Part shown: in pieces, positions 26,613 to 37,222 of the stretch | Layout of the letters: each line of letters opens with the position of its first letter | How positions within the stretch are numbered: the first letter of the stretch is position 1 | Assembly: GCF_000259075.1 (NCBI RefSeq) | Contig: NZ_AJKI01000044.1 | Coordinates: 62,001-126,000 of the forward strand | Length of the DNA stretch: 64,000 nucleotides | From: Marinilabilia salmonicolor JCM 21150 | GTDB taxonomy: Bacteria > Bacteroidota > Bacteroidia > Bacteroidales > Marinilabiliaceae | Reading direction: 5' to 3' | Position numbers and translations under genes: made by a program | Notes under the pieces: generated by a model | Seen by the model: the letters and a program-made list of their open reading frames with translations, nothing else | Databases searched by the model: none | What the model was told of the DNA's origin: nothing

Positions 26613-26646
26613 AAGCCCTGTTGCCATTGGTGACGGGGCTTTTTTA
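26613..26646 (+). terminator. Rho-independent terminator of the siderophore locus
   Basis: AGCCCTGTTGCC pairs with GGTGACGGGGCT, followed by six T residues. Confidence 0.8.
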
Positions 26647-26743
26647 GCTATCCTGTGTTTTTTTCAAACATTTTTGGGTGGATTGACCATGAGGTTTTCT
26701 CAAAAAGACGTAATTTTAACTATAAATCAAAATAAATAAAATT

Positions 26744-27532
26744 ATGAGACTACTCATCCAACCCGATTACAACAAAGTTTCTGAATGGACTGCCAACTAC
26801 ATTGCTGATAAAATTAATCAACATAACGGGAGTCGTCCTTTTGTTTTAGGATTGCCAACGGGATCCTCACCGCTCGGAACTTATAATGCATTGATAGATT
26901 TGTATCAGGAAGGAAAAGTTTCCTTTAAAAATGTAGTTACTTTCAATATGGATGAGTACATCGGAATCCCGGAAGATCATCCTGAAAGCTATCATTCATT
27001 CATGTGGAATAATTTTTTTAATCACGTGGATATTGAGAAGGATAATGTGAATATTTTGAATGGGAATGCTCCTGACCCGGAAGAAGAATGCAGGTTGTAT
27101 GAAGAGAAAATTTTCAGGTACGGAGGAATTGATCTCTTTATGGGGGGGATTGGCCCTGACGGACACATTGCTTTTAATGAGCCCGGGTCTTCACTTCAGT
27201 CCCGAACCCGTGTCAAAACACTTACACAAGACACCATTATTGCCAACTCTCGGTTCTTCGATAATGATACTGCGAAAGTTCCTAAAACTGCCTTGACGGT
27301 TGGTGTGGCAACAGTGTTGGATGCCAAAGAAGTGCTGATTATTGTAAATGGACACAATAAAGCCAGGGCTTTGCATTATGCCATAGAACAGGGCGTGAAT
27401 CATATGTGGACCATCAGCGCATTGCAAATGCATCCGAAAGGGATTATTGTGTGCGACGAAGCTGCCTGTGATGAGTTGAAGGTAGGTACTTACAGGTATT
27501 TTAAAGATATTGAGAACGAAAATATATTGTAA
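26744..27532 (+). CDS. nagB: Glucosamine-6-phosphate deaminase
   Basis: A 262-residue protein with all NagB landmarks: [16 protein letters not shown] (phosphate loop), [11 protein letters not shown] (catalytic Asp), [18 protein letters not shown] (ring-opening His with Asp and Glu) and the allosteric-site region near SRFF. It converts glucosamine-6-phosphate to fructose-6-phosphate plus ammonium in amino-sugar catabolism. Length equals the E. coli enzyme. It is monocistronic here, following the terminator of the iron locus. glmS, the opposing biosynthetic enzyme, lies at 50370-52208. Confidence 0.97.
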   Translation: MRLLIQPDYNKVSEWTANYIADKINQHNGSRPFVLGLPTGSSPLGTYNALIDLYQEGKVSFKNVVTFNMDEYIGIPEDHPESYHSFMWNNFFNHVDIEKDNVNILNGNAPDPEEECRLYEEKIFRYGGIDLFMGGIGPDGHIAFNEPGSSLQSRTRVKTLTQDTIIANSRFFDNDTAKVPKTALTVGVATVLDAKEVLIIVNGHNKARALHYAIEQGVNHMWTISALQMHPKGIIVCDEAACDELKVGTYRYFKDIENENIL

Positions 27533-27602
27533 TACCTGCATCATAATTTTTTTGTGATAATAAAGGCCGGATTGGTTTTCCCTTTCCGGCTTTGTTTTGC
27601 TT

Positions 27603-27977
27603 TTATGTTGGTTTTTTGAGTTCAAATAGATTTTTGTTGCTATCCGCAACAAACCATGTGTAACCATTGGCACTTGGCTTGGCGTATGTTTTGTAATTCT
27701 GTTTTTTTGCTCTTTCGAAAATCTCCTGGGCATCCGCAATCTCCAGGCAGGTATGCGTATAGGCCGGACGAAATTCCTCCCGGCTGATAAATAATTCTAA
27801 CTCAATGTCTTCTTTTTTCATCACAATTACTTCCGGTGACTCGCTGAACCCAAATATTTCTTCTGCCAGTTCACGAAACAAAGAGAATTGCGTGTGTTTT
27901 TTAAATCCAAGGATCCTTTCATAGAAATCATAAACTTCCTGAATGTTACGAATAGATAGTCCTGTGTGTTTTATCAT
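27603..27977 (-). CDS. VOC (glyoxalase/bleomycin-resistance) family protein
   Basis: A 124-residue single-domain protein with the VOC start (MIKHTGLSIRNIQEVYDFYE) and the second beta-alpha-beta unit (YTHTCLEIADAQEIFERAKK) ending in DSNKNLFELKKP. Metal ligands are plausible at His4, Glu57-61 (ELEL), His89 and Glu121. These proteins range from lyases to dioxygenases, and the substrate is unknown. Divergent from the DUF5320 gene: the 180-bp gap between the two starts holds a perfect palindrome that may serve both. Confidence 0.85.
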   Translation of the reverse strand: MIKHTGLSIRNIQEVYDFYERILGFKKHTQFSLFRELAEEIFGFSESPEVIVMKKEDIELELFISREEFRPAYTHTCLEIADAQEIFERAKKQNYKTYAKPSANGYTWFVADSNKNLFELKKPT

Positions 27978-28008
27978 GTGGTTGTTTGTTAAATTTTTGC
28001 ATAAAATT

Positions 28009-28028
28009 AAATGAACTATTGTTCATTT
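28009..28028 (+). promoter_or_regulatory. Perfect 20-bp palindromic operator candidate
   Basis: AAATGAAC, TATT, GTTCATTT: eight perfect base pairs around a 4-bp centre, 14 bp upstream of a TATCTTTG -7 element, so it covers the -33 region. A dimeric repressor of the MarR/TetR size class would fit. No regulator gene adjoins. Confidence 0.65.
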
Positions 28029-28042
28029 CAAAGTATAATGCT

Positions 28043-28050
28043 TATCTTTG
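28043..28050 (+). promoter_or_regulatory. Bacteroidota -7 element (TATCTTTG) for the DUF5320 gene
   Basis: Matches TAnnTTTG. It lies downstream of an in-frame ATG at 28011 and so argues that translation starts further on, at 28161. Confidence 0.65.
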
Positions 28051-28160
28051 TAAAAGGTAACAGTGTTAAATTTTTTGAAACAGATAACGGGATATCTGCC
28101 ACCTCAGATAGTGAGGGGTGTTTGCATCCTGATGTTGAATTATTAAAAAAACAAAATATT

Positions 28161-28496
28161 ATGCCAGCAGGAGACAGAACCGGACCCGTGGGACAAGGTG
28201 CCATGACCGGAAGAACAATGGGATTTTGCGGTGGATATGATACACCGGGGTTTACTAAAGGATTTGGACAAGGTGCCGGCCGCGGTGCCGGCATGGGCCG
28301 TCGTGGCGGCCTGGGGCGTGGTTTCGGATTTAGACGTAGTGCCGGAGCTGGCATGGATGTTCCAGCATCTAATACTCCCTGGATGGGAGTGGGGATGAGT
28401 AAAAGAGATGAGGCAAAGATGCTGAAAGCTCAGGCGGAAAATCTTAAAGATTCACTTAAGAGTATAGAAGACAGGTTGAAAGAGATGGAAGAGTGA
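28161..28496 (+). CDS. DUF5320 family protein
   Basis: A 111-residue protein beginning with the family signature MPAGDRTGPVGQGAMTGR. A Gly/Arg-rich low-complexity part follows (FGQGAGRGAGMGRRGGLGRG), then a C-terminal coiled coil (KMLKAQAENLKDSLKSIEDR). DUF5320 proteins in anaerobes tend to lie near NifX/NifB-type iron-cluster proteins. None is present here, so the function is unknown. The frame is open upstream to 28011, but the promoter lies inside that stretch and the family begins at this Met. A palindromic operator suggests inducible expression. Confidence 0.8.
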   Translation: MPAGDRTGPVGQGAMTGRTMGFCGGYDTPGFTKGFGQGAGRGAGMGRRGGLGRGFGFRRSAGAGMDVPASNTPWMGVGMSKRDEAKMLKAQAENLKDSLKSIEDRLKEMEE

Positions 28497-28520
28497 TTGT
28501 TGTTCATGTTCAAAAAAAAT

Positions 28521-28552
28521 GGGGCCTTTGAAGTTTTGAGGGCCCCGTTTTG
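28521..28552 (+). terminator. Rho-independent terminator after the DUF5320 gene
   Basis: GGGGCC and GGCCCC arms around a 14-nt loop, followed by GTTTT. An A-run precedes the stem. Confidence 0.7.
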
Positions 28553-28626
28553 ATTGACATTGCCGCTTGAGGGTTTTGCAGAGTTTATTCATTGCATGCA
28601 TCGTAACGCAATCCAAAAGAATTCCT

Positions 28627-29223
28627 ATGTCGCCCAGGTTTGACCAGTTAAAAACTGAGATACTAAATTGTCATCGTTGTAATCTTTCCCAAACCAGAAA
28701 TCATGTGATTTTTGGGGAGGGAAATCCCAAAGCTGAAATTTTTATTATTGGGGAAGGTCCCGGTAAGGTTGAAGATCTTCAAGGCCGTCCCTTTGTGGGG
28801 CCATCAGGTCAGTTGTTGGATAAGATTCTTGCCGCTTGCGGGTTTACCCGAGAAAAGCATGTTTTTATCAGCAATATTGTCAAATGTCGGCCTCCCAATA
28901 ACCGGACTCCGGCTATTGAGGAAACTCAGGCGTGTTTACCCTGGCTCCATGAGCAAATAGAACTGATAAATCCTAAAATCATTATTCTGCTGGGCGCAAC
29001 GGCCTTGAAAAATATGGCAGGAAACAATTATCGCATTACCCGGGATCATGGACAATGGCTTAACTTGTGTAACCGTCTGGCCATGCCGGTTTATCATCCT
29101 TCTGCACTACTTCGGGACCCACGTCTAAAACGTCCCACCTGGGAGGATTGTAAAAAAATTGTTCGAAAATATCAGCAAATGATTGATTCAGGTCATTACT
29201 CTCCTTTTATAAAAGAAGAATGA
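28627..29223 (+). CDS. Family 4 uracil-DNA glycosylase (Fe-S)
   Basis: A 198-residue protein. Cys15 and Cys18 (LNCHRCNLS) plus Cys in NIVKCRPP and in QACLPWL give the four cluster ligands of family 4/type 4 UDG. Motif 1 is GEGPGKVEDLQGRPFVGPSG and motif 3 is YHPSALLRDP. It excises uracil from DNA and starts base-excision repair. The ATG at 28627 is chosen because the family starts right before the first Cys pair. A TTG 60 bp upstream would overlap no conserved sequence. It stands alone between two terminator-like hairpins. Confidence 0.93.
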   Translation: MSPRFDQLKTEILNCHRCNLSQTRNHVIFGEGNPKAEIFIIGEGPGKVEDLQGRPFVGPSGQLLDKILAACGFTREKHVFISNIVKCRPPNNRTPAIEETQACLPWLHEQIELINPKIIILLGATALKNMAGNNYRITRDHGQWLNLCNRLAMPVYHPSALLRDPRLKRPTWEDCKKIVRKYQQMIDSGHYSPFIKEE

Positions 29224-29264
29224 TCCATCAAACAATGGCCGTTGCGATGCCCGATAGCTCAATG

Positions 29265-29672
29265 TCAGTCAATCTGCAGAAACCGAATAATAAACAGATC
29301 TTCTTCTTTTTCCTCCACCCAGTAATCGAATCCCAGACTGGCAGCTTTCTCTATAAGGGGGACGGTTAGTAAAGGAACCGTGAGTTCGTAAATATCTCCT
29401 TCCTGCAAACTTTTTAAATCTGCCATCACCTGATGCACCGGCATCTCGCCTGCTTCCAACATCGGACGTGCATCCACCTGTTTGGTGATCTTGGATTCAT
29501 CATGCCAGTCGTGCTGCTCATACCTGATGGTCAAGCCTCCTTCTCCATCTTCGGAAAAGGCATCTTGTCTGACTTCAGCTCTCAAGCGGTTCACCAGTTC
29601 CTGAACATTAAGGATGCCAATTGTTGCGGCTTGCTGTACGGTGTGATGGAGACGCACAATGGAGACGCACAA
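29265..29672 (-). pseudogene. DUF1858/DUF2249 protein, N-terminally truncated
   Basis: The C-terminal part is a good DUF2249 domain (QVDARPMLEAGEMPVHQVMA, EGDIYELTVPLLTVPLIEKA, GFDYW). In front lies the tail of a DUF1858-type module (TVQQAATIGILNVQELVNRL). The first roughly 50 residues of DUF1858, with its usual CxxC region, are missing. The frame instead begins in a tandem/palindromic scar (29649-29681). These proteins often accompany hemerythrin/PAS (DUF438) proteins involved in nitrosative-stress and metal handling, a relic of which lies immediately upstream. Probably non-functional. Confidence 0.65.
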
Positions 29673-29681
29673 TTGTGCGTC
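29649..29681. repeat. Short tandem plus perfect 18-bp palindrome at a gene junction
   Basis: GAGACGCACAATG occurs twice in a row. The second copy merges into the perfect palindrome GACGCACAATTGTGCGTC (29664-29681), followed by TTT. It lies exactly between two truncated genes and looks like a recombination or insertion scar. Confidence 0.75.
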
Positions 29682-29687
29682 TTTAAG

Positions 29688-29915
29688 TTACGATTCGTAA
29701 TTCAAAATACGCTGTTCGTCCTCAAGTTTGCGCAGCTCTGTCAGATCCTGCGATACTTCCAGTGTTCCCAGGTAGTTGCCTTCATCATCGCGCACAGCAA
29801 AATAGCGGATGAGAATCATTTCCTGTTCAATTAACGGCAAAAGCAGGTTCTCTTTTTGCATTTAGTACTGCCGGAATTGAAGCAGTTCTTTCACAGTTTT
29901 TGCCGCCTTGTCCAT
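29688..29915 (-). pseudogene. PAS (DUF438-type) C-terminal fragment with in-frame stop
   Basis: Reading down from 29915: MDKAAKTVKELLQFRQY, a TAA stop, then in the same frame MQKENLLLPLIEQEMILIRY FAVRDDEGNYLGTLEVSQDL and so on to a stop at 29688. The RYFAVRDDEGNYLGTLEVSQ stretch is the C-terminal PAS strand set of DUF438/hemerythrin proteins. The rest of the protein (DUF438 and HHE domains) is missing. The stop in mid-domain and the lost N-terminus mark it as a pseudogene. Confidence 0.65.
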
Positions 29916-30217
29916 TGAGGTATCATTATCAGGGGCATCATTGAGATTCCTGTCAACAAATTGAAGCAACCTCCTAATAAGAAATAAGTTTCTCCAAACA
30001 ATGGTAATTAAAAGTAAGAAAAATGCATCAAAAATGGTAGTTTTGATTTCTGTAAACTTTAAGTATAAAGTTACTGTGACAATGGTCCGTTAAACTTTTT
30101 CAAAGTTCTGGAAATTAAATTTAAGCTTCAACGAGTGTTTTTTTTGATAAACTCCAGAATGTCAACGCCATACGGTTTGTTTAACCTCTAACTTCTAAAA
30201 ATCTAACGATCTATTGT
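29916..30217. other. Intergenic, no feature recognised
   Basis: AT-rich. A minus-strand open stretch here encodes one hydrophobic segment in frame with the PAS relic, but it has no start codon and I do not call it a gene. Confidence 0.5.
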
Positions 30218-30874
30218 GTGAAGGAATCAACAGAAATAATCAATTCCACCATCCGGTATGTAAAAGCTGAACTTACCGGAGCCGAAGGAGGTCACGACTG
30301 GTTTCATACCTATAGGGTATGGAAGATGGCTTGTCGTATTTCGGAAAAGGAAGATTGCAATCAACTGGTGGTGGAGCTTGCTGCTTTGTTGCATGACATT
30401 GCCGATTCTAAATTTAATGATGGAGACGAAGAGGCCGGGCCCCGGAATGCTGCCTTTTTTTTGAGCGAATTGAATGTTGCTGGTGAAGTGGCTGAACACG
30501 TGGTGAAGATTATCCGGCATATTTCTTTCAAAGGAGGAAATCATCAGCAGGAATTCAGGTCAACCGAACTGGATATTGTTCAGGATGCCGACCGCTTGGA
30601 TGCCATCGGGGCCATCGGTATTGCCCGTACCTTCAATTATGGGGGATATAAAAACCGGGAAATGTACAATCCGGAAATAAAACCCAATCTGAACATGACC
30701 AAAGAGGAGTACAAAAACAGTACGGCTCCAACCATCAACCATTTTTACGAAAAACTACTGTTACTCAAAGACCGGATGAATACAAGAACCGGGAGCGCTA
30801 TTGCAGAACAGCGGCATCAATATATGGAGAGGTTCCTGAATGAATTCTATGATGAGTGGGAAGGCCGTTTGTAG
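30218..30874 (+). CDS. HD-domain phosphohydrolase (YedJ-like)
   Basis: A 218-residue protein starting at GTG. HD-domain residues: HDWFHTYRVWKMA (first His), AALLHDIADSKF (HD pair), HVVKIIRHISFKGG, and DIVQDADRLDAIGAIGIART (final Asp). These are the conserved blocks of the YedJ/YpgQ group of metal-dependent phosphohydrolases acting on small phosphorylated compounds. Length normal. No operon partner is obvious; the next gene follows at 50 bp. Confidence 0.9.
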   Translation: MKESTEIINSTIRYVKAELTGAEGGHDWFHTYRVWKMACRISEKEDCNQLVVELAALLHDIADSKFNDGDEEAGPRNAAFFLSELNVAGEVAEHVVKIIRHISFKGGNHQQEFRSTELDIVQDADRLDAIGAIGIARTFNYGGYKNREMYNPEIKPNLNMTKEEYKNSTAPTINHFYEKLLLLKDRMNTRTGSAIAEQRHQYMERFLNEFYDEWEGRL

Positions 30875-30923
30875 TTTTTACCTGTTCACAGAGCCTCTGC
30901 GTTAAATTTTTATAGTTATTAAT

Positions 30924-31436
30924 ATGCCAAAACTTAAAAAACAAGGTCTCAAAATTCTAAAGATGGTTCACCTTTTCTTTGTGGTGATGTGGATTGGAGG
31001 TGCCATTTCCCTCTTGTTAATACTCTTTTTAGTCCATCCGGAATCGGGGGATGAACTTTATATGAAGTTCCGCATCATTCAGGTAATTGACGATTTTATT
31101 ATTATACCCGGTGCCATGGGGAATTTGTTGATGGGTATTGTTTATGGTGTGTGGACTGGTTTCGGGTTTTTCAAACATCACTGGATAACAGTGAAGTGGG
31201 TGCTGACGGTTGCTCAAATACTCTTCGGTACTTTTTTCCTGGGCCCATGGGTCAATGGCAATGTCAAACTGGCCAACACCCTTCGGGAGCAGGCTTTTGC
31301 CAATGATGTTTTTCAGTACAACTTTCAGCAGAGTGCTGGTTGGGGTACAGCACAATTGCTTCTTTTGTTGGTGATGCTGGTCGTTTCGGTCCAGAAGCCA
31401 TGGGGCAGGGCCGTGAAAAACAATTCTGGATACTAA
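30924..31436 (+). CDS. DUF2269-like integral membrane protein
   Basis: A 170-residue protein with four helices: KMVHLFFVVMWIGGAISLLLILFLV (about 13-37), IIIPGAMGNLLMGIVYGVWTG (about 59-80), WITVKWVLTVAQILFGTFFLGPWV (about 87-110) and TAQLLLLLVMLVVSVQKPW (about 143-161). The N-terminal HxxxxxxWxGG and mid-protein pattern resemble DUF2269/CopD-like predicted membrane proteins. Function unknown. Confidence 0.75.
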   Translation: MPKLKKQGLKILKMVHLFFVVMWIGGAISLLLILFLVHPESGDELYMKFRIIQVIDDFIIIPGAMGNLLMGIVYGVWTGFGFFKHHWITVKWVLTVAQILFGTFFLGPWVNGNVKLANTLREQAFANDVFQYNFQQSAGWGTAQLLLLLVMLVVSVQKPWGRAVKNNSGY

Positions 31437-31643
31437 TTGAGAATATTAAATCCGAAATTGTTTGTCCGGAAGAGCGGTAGTTGATTTTCCGAAAACCTTT
31501 GCGGAGGCAACAGTTCAATTATTTTTTACTTTCTTTTTTTATGATAAAGAAGCAGTTTTTGGTTGCTTCTGCTTGATATACAGTTGCTTTTGATGTTTGA
31601 TGTCCCGGTTTCGTAATGGTGTGTGTTTGTATCACTGTCCTGA

Positions 31644-33842
<2,199 letters not shown>

Positions 33843-33878
33843 TCTGCAGATTCAATCTTAAACCGTAGAATAATGAGG

Positions 33879-33913
33879 AAAAGCTGTCTGTTTAGGCAGC
33901 TTTTCTTTTTTTT
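33879..33913 (+). terminator. Rho-independent terminator of the GH97 gene
   Basis: AAAAGCTGTC and GGCAGCTTTT arms with a 6-nt loop, then CTTTTTTTT. Confidence 0.85.
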
Positions 33914-34008
33914 AGTAACGACTTTGCACGAAAATAACCGTTTGGTTTTTGTGGAGTTGCATTGATGTATTCTTTTACTTTTTGTATTTCTGCTGGTTGC
34001 AAAGGTTT

Positions 34009-34932
34009 TTATAGGCCACTATGACGACGGGTTCGTTTCTGTTTACCGGCCAAAACTTTGAAGAATGCCCACGCTCCGGATGCTTTAACCAGGAACTCAG
34101 AGATGTTACCGCTATCAGGTACTGATATTCTTTTCAGCCTGAACGGATCTGTGTTTTTACTGTTAAAGCCTGTGTCGAGGGTCACTGCTGCTTCATACCC
34201 TGCTTTTTTACAGATGCGGATGTCACGTTCACTGTACTCTCCGTTGGGAAATGAAAAAACAGAACATGGATGATGCGTTAGTGCTTCGGCAGCAATTTTG
34301 GAAAGTTGTATTTCTTTGGCTGCCTTGGAGTCGGAACATCTGGGCAGAATGGGGTGCGTCATTGTGTGTGCCCCAAACCCGACCAGTCCGCTCTCCTTCA
34401 TCGATTGAATCTCTTTTTTATTGAGCATTATCCGCTCTTCAAAAACCTGGTCTTGCTCATATCCATATCGTTTTAGTGCTGCAAGGCGGACCGAATCTGA
34501 CATTTCTTTTAGTGATTTTTTGAACTGACGGTCTTTGACTGCATAAAACCAAGGGCGCTGCATGGTGTCGGTAATACCGGAAATGAGAAAAATTGTGACG
34601 GTGACATTGTGTTTCTCCAATACGGGGAGTAAACGGAGATTTTCTGCACGCCCATCGTCTAAAGTGATTGCAATGGAACGTTCCGGAATTTTTATTGTCT
34701 TGTTTTTGAGAGATTTAATAAGTAAGGAAAGCGGAATGATGTTGTATCTTTTTTTCAGTTCTGATAATGCTTTATCGAAAAAGACAGCTTCCGGTTGATG
34801 AAACATCAGAATGGTGGTCTTGTTTTTTTGAAGTGTATGTCGGAGAGCCCATGAGAGCCCCGAATATCGAAGCCCTGGGCTTAATAAGTTACTAAAAAAT
34901 GCCATAAAAGCGACTGTTGATTTCGTTGGCAA
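34009..34932 (-). CDS. Polysaccharide deacetylase family (NodB-like) protein
   Basis: A 307-residue CE4-like protein: ILMFHQPEAVFF, motif 1 SIAITLDDGRAENLRLLP (the catalytic and metal Asp pair), GLVGFGAHTMTHPILPRC (HxxxH metal ligands), and FSFPNGEYSERDIRICKKAGY. The N-terminus has no clear signal peptide but a weakly hydrophobic start. It probably removes acetyl groups from an envelope polysaccharide. It follows the histidine kinase gene by 22 bp on the same strand, so the two may be co-transcribed. Confidence 0.9.
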   Translation of the reverse strand: MPTKSTVAFMAFFSNLLSPGLRYSGLSWALRHTLQKNKTTILMFHQPEAVFFDKALSELKKRYNIIPLSLLIKSLKNKTIKIPERSIAITLDDGRAENLRLLPVLEKHNVTVTIFLISGITDTMQRPWFYAVKDRQFKKSLKEMSDSVRLAALKRYGYEQDQVFEERIMLNKKEIQSMKESGLVGFGAHTMTHPILPRCSDSKAAKEIQLSKIAAEALTHHPCSVFSFPNGEYSERDIRICKKAGYEAAVTLDTGFNSKNTDPFRLKRISVPDSGNISEFLVKASGAWAFFKVLAGKQKRTRRHSGL

Positions 34933-34954
34933 AGATAGTTCTTTATTCTTGTGG

Positions 34955-36832
34955 TCAGTCTTTGTTGTTCAATGGGAAAGAAACCTTGACAGAAGTCCCT
35001 TCTCCCCGGGTGGAGGAGAGTTCTATGGTTCCGTTTAGCAGAAATGCAATTCCCCGCGCATTGGTAAGGCCTATGCCTGCACCGTCATAAACCCGTGTGT
35101 TGGATTCAACTACCTTACAGAATTTCCTGAAAACTAAATCTGTTTTGTCGTCAGAGATCCCTATGCCACTGTCGGAGACGATTATTTCGAAATGATGATC
35201 AGTACTCCTGCATAGCAAGGATACTCCTCCTTTGTCAGTAAATTTGAAAGCATTGACCAGCAGGTATCTGATCAGGCGTTTCAATAGGGCCGGGTCACTG
35301 TAAATGGTCATCTCACACTCATCCGACAGCGTTCGGAAAAAAAGATCCGGCTTTTGTTTTTGCCGATAGTTTTCAAATTCCTGTTTCAGATCCAGCAGGG
35401 CCTCCTGAATATTAAAATGACTCATTTTTACAGATGCTTGTTCTTTCTCGAGTTGTGCAAATAATAATGTATCCTCAATGAACCTTACCAGTTGATTGCT
35501 GTTTTGAGCAATATGCGAAAAGAAATCTTCCCGTTCTTTTGATGTGGAGACCGGATCGGCCATTAATTCAGAGAATCCGACAATGGCCATTAACGGGGTC
35601 CGAACCTCATGGCTCAGGTTTTCCAGAAATGAAGATTTGAGACTGTCTGATTCCAGGGCGCGTTCTTTTTCCCGACTCAACCTGCTTTGGACCAACTTCA
35701 AATCGTTAAATGAATTCTGGAGCTCTTCCATCATTTTATTGAAGTGGTCTCCCAATTCCTGCATTTCATCTTTGGACTTTATATTCGCTCTTGTATCCAG
35801 TTTTCCATCTGCAGCATGCCTGAATTTTTTGAGAAGATATTTTACGGGAGAGGTGACATTTTTGCTGAAGTAAAATGCCAGGAATATGGTGATAATAAAG
35901 CCTGTAAGGAATACTATCCCAAGGTGAAGTATGAGGTTGTTGGCATCCGATAAAATCTCTTTTCTGGACACAGAAAGCGCTATAGTCCATCCGTTTTGGA
36001 GTTGACTCACTGAGTGAATGAAACTTTTACTGTTAGTATGTGGCAGTAGCCTGGTATCGATGTTTTTGGGCAAGTGCTCAATGACTTCAAGGGTTTCTTG
36101 TGGGAGCGGTTGTTTGCCAGAGGAAGAGTAAACCAGCTCATTGTTTTCATTCAGGAGAATCAGACAACCTGTCTTGAAATCATAAATACTGTCGAGGTGA
36201 TCCTCCAGTTCATGATAATGAAAATCAGATCCGAGACAACCGATTAACGTAGAATCTACATACACGGCTCGCGAATAACTGATAACTTCCATATCCCAGC
36301 TTTGCCAATAGTAAGGCAGCGTCCATGTTTCTCCGTGTTTTACGGCGTCCGTCCACCAATTCATGGAAGGATGATAAAGATCCTTTTTTAGAATATTGTA
36401 TTCTTTGGTCCGATGATAAAGACCATTGCCTTTTTTATCGAAAAAACTAATGGAATGCTTTCCTTCAAGATTTTCAGTGTTGAAAACAATCCATAAACTC
36501 ATCGGGCGCATCAGATGGAGGATTTCACGGAGTTGTGGGGCTATTTGTTGTTTGTAACGATTTAGAGCAACATCGTTTTGATAGTCCGTTGTTTTGTTGA
36601 AGGTGCTTCTGATAACGGCTTCTAAAGCCATGGACACTTCTTTGATGTGGGTGAATTGTTTTTCCACATCCGAAGAGGCCAAGCGGGTTATTTGCTCCAT
36701 ATGTGCCAAAGCGTCTTTTTTGGCTTGCTGCCGCGCAAAAAATATTCCCGGCACGCCGGTGAGAAGCATTGCAGATGCTGTCAGAATGAGCATCAAAATG
36801 AGTAGTTTCTTCCTGAATCCGTACATTCGCAC
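34955..36832 (-). CDS. Cache-HAMP sensor histidine kinase
   Basis: A 625-residue protein. TM1 is at about 9-31 (LLILMLILTASAMLLTGVPGIFF). An extracytoplasmic dCache-type sensor (about 35-290) has WIVFNTENLEG, MNWWTDAVKHGETWTLPYYW and GCLGSDFHYHELEDHLDS. TM2 is at about 292-316, HAMP at about 318-372, HisKA with SFLENLSHEVRTPLMAIVGF (phospho-His near 408), and HATPase_c with LLVNAFKFTDKGG (N), VSDSGIGISDD (G1), GAGIGLTNARG (G2) and GEGTSV. No receiver domain or adjacent response regulator, so it is an orphan kinase. The Cache domain suggests sensing of a small organic ligand outside the membrane. Confidence 0.95.
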   Translation of the reverse strand: MRMYGFRKKLLILMLILTASAMLLTGVPGIFFARQQAKKDALAHMEQITRLASSDVEKQFTHIKEVSMALEAVIRSTFNKTTDYQNDVALNRYKQQIAPQLREILHLMRPMSLWIVFNTENLEGKHSISFFDKKGNGLYHRTKEYNILKKDLYHPSMNWWTDAVKHGETWTLPYYWQSWDMEVISYSRAVYVDSTLIGCLGSDFHYHELEDHLDSIYDFKTGCLILLNENNELVYSSSGKQPLPQETLEVIEHLPKNIDTRLLPHTNSKSFIHSVSQLQNGWTIALSVSRKEILSDANNLILHLGIVFLTGFIITIFLAFYFSKNVTSPVKYLLKKFRHAADGKLDTRANIKSKDEMQELGDHFNKMMEELQNSFNDLKLVQSRLSREKERALESDSLKSSFLENLSHEVRTPLMAIVGFSELMADPVSTSKEREDFFSHIAQNSNQLVRFIEDTLLFAQLEKEQASVKMSHFNIQEALLDLKQEFENYRQKQKPDLFFRTLSDECEMTIYSDPALLKRLIRYLLVNAFKFTDKGGVSLLCRSTDHHFEIIVSDSGIGISDDKTDLVFRKFCKVVESNTRVYDGAGIGLTNARGIAFLLNGTIELSSTRGEGTSVKVSFPLNNKD

Positions 36833-37222
36833 TATTCTCTTTATAGTTAGGGGACGAATCTGTAATTTAATGCATTTTGTTTAAAAAAACTAATAAAGAT
36901 CAATAATTGAATGTTTGTTAAGTACAGACAGGGGTGATTTTCGGTCAGCCCGAAGCAATCTTTAAACTTAAGTCAATAATTTATCCAAGTTATTGGTCTG
37001 ACGAAACTCACTATGAATTTTGTACATGCTTTTTTAAGGAATTAGCACCTCAAAATTCATGTTCGTTTCACTACCTGTTAATTCTGTTAAGTAATTGATT
37101 TAGAGTATTCTGTCCGGGCGGACTTCGGATGTGATGGGGATGTGGCAGAAGCGGGGTGTCCCCGAATGGGGGTAAATTAGAGTAACCCCGGGTGGTCAAC
37201 CCGGGGTGAATTAGTGAGCGTC
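36833..37222. other. 390-bp intergenic region with hairpins
   Basis: Contains an inverted repeat at about 36992-37072 (CGAAACTC..ATGAATTTT against AAAATTCATGTTCGTTTC) related to the one at 20695, a short structured motif at 37134-37176 shared with 47534-47580, and a strong hairpin at 37185-37207 (ACCCCGGGT, GGTCA, ACCCGGGGT) just after the riboflavin synthase stop. That hairpin lacks a T-run but may end the minus-strand transcript. Confidence 0.6.

Noticed and set aside
28011-28160. N-terminal extension of the DUF5320 protein
   Set aside because: The stretch contains the operator and the -7 element of the gene; the family begins at the Met at 28161.
29916-30120. Minus-strand hydrophobic segment upstream of the PAS relic
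   Set aside because: No start codon and no recognisable domain; possibly part of the pseudogene, but not supportable.
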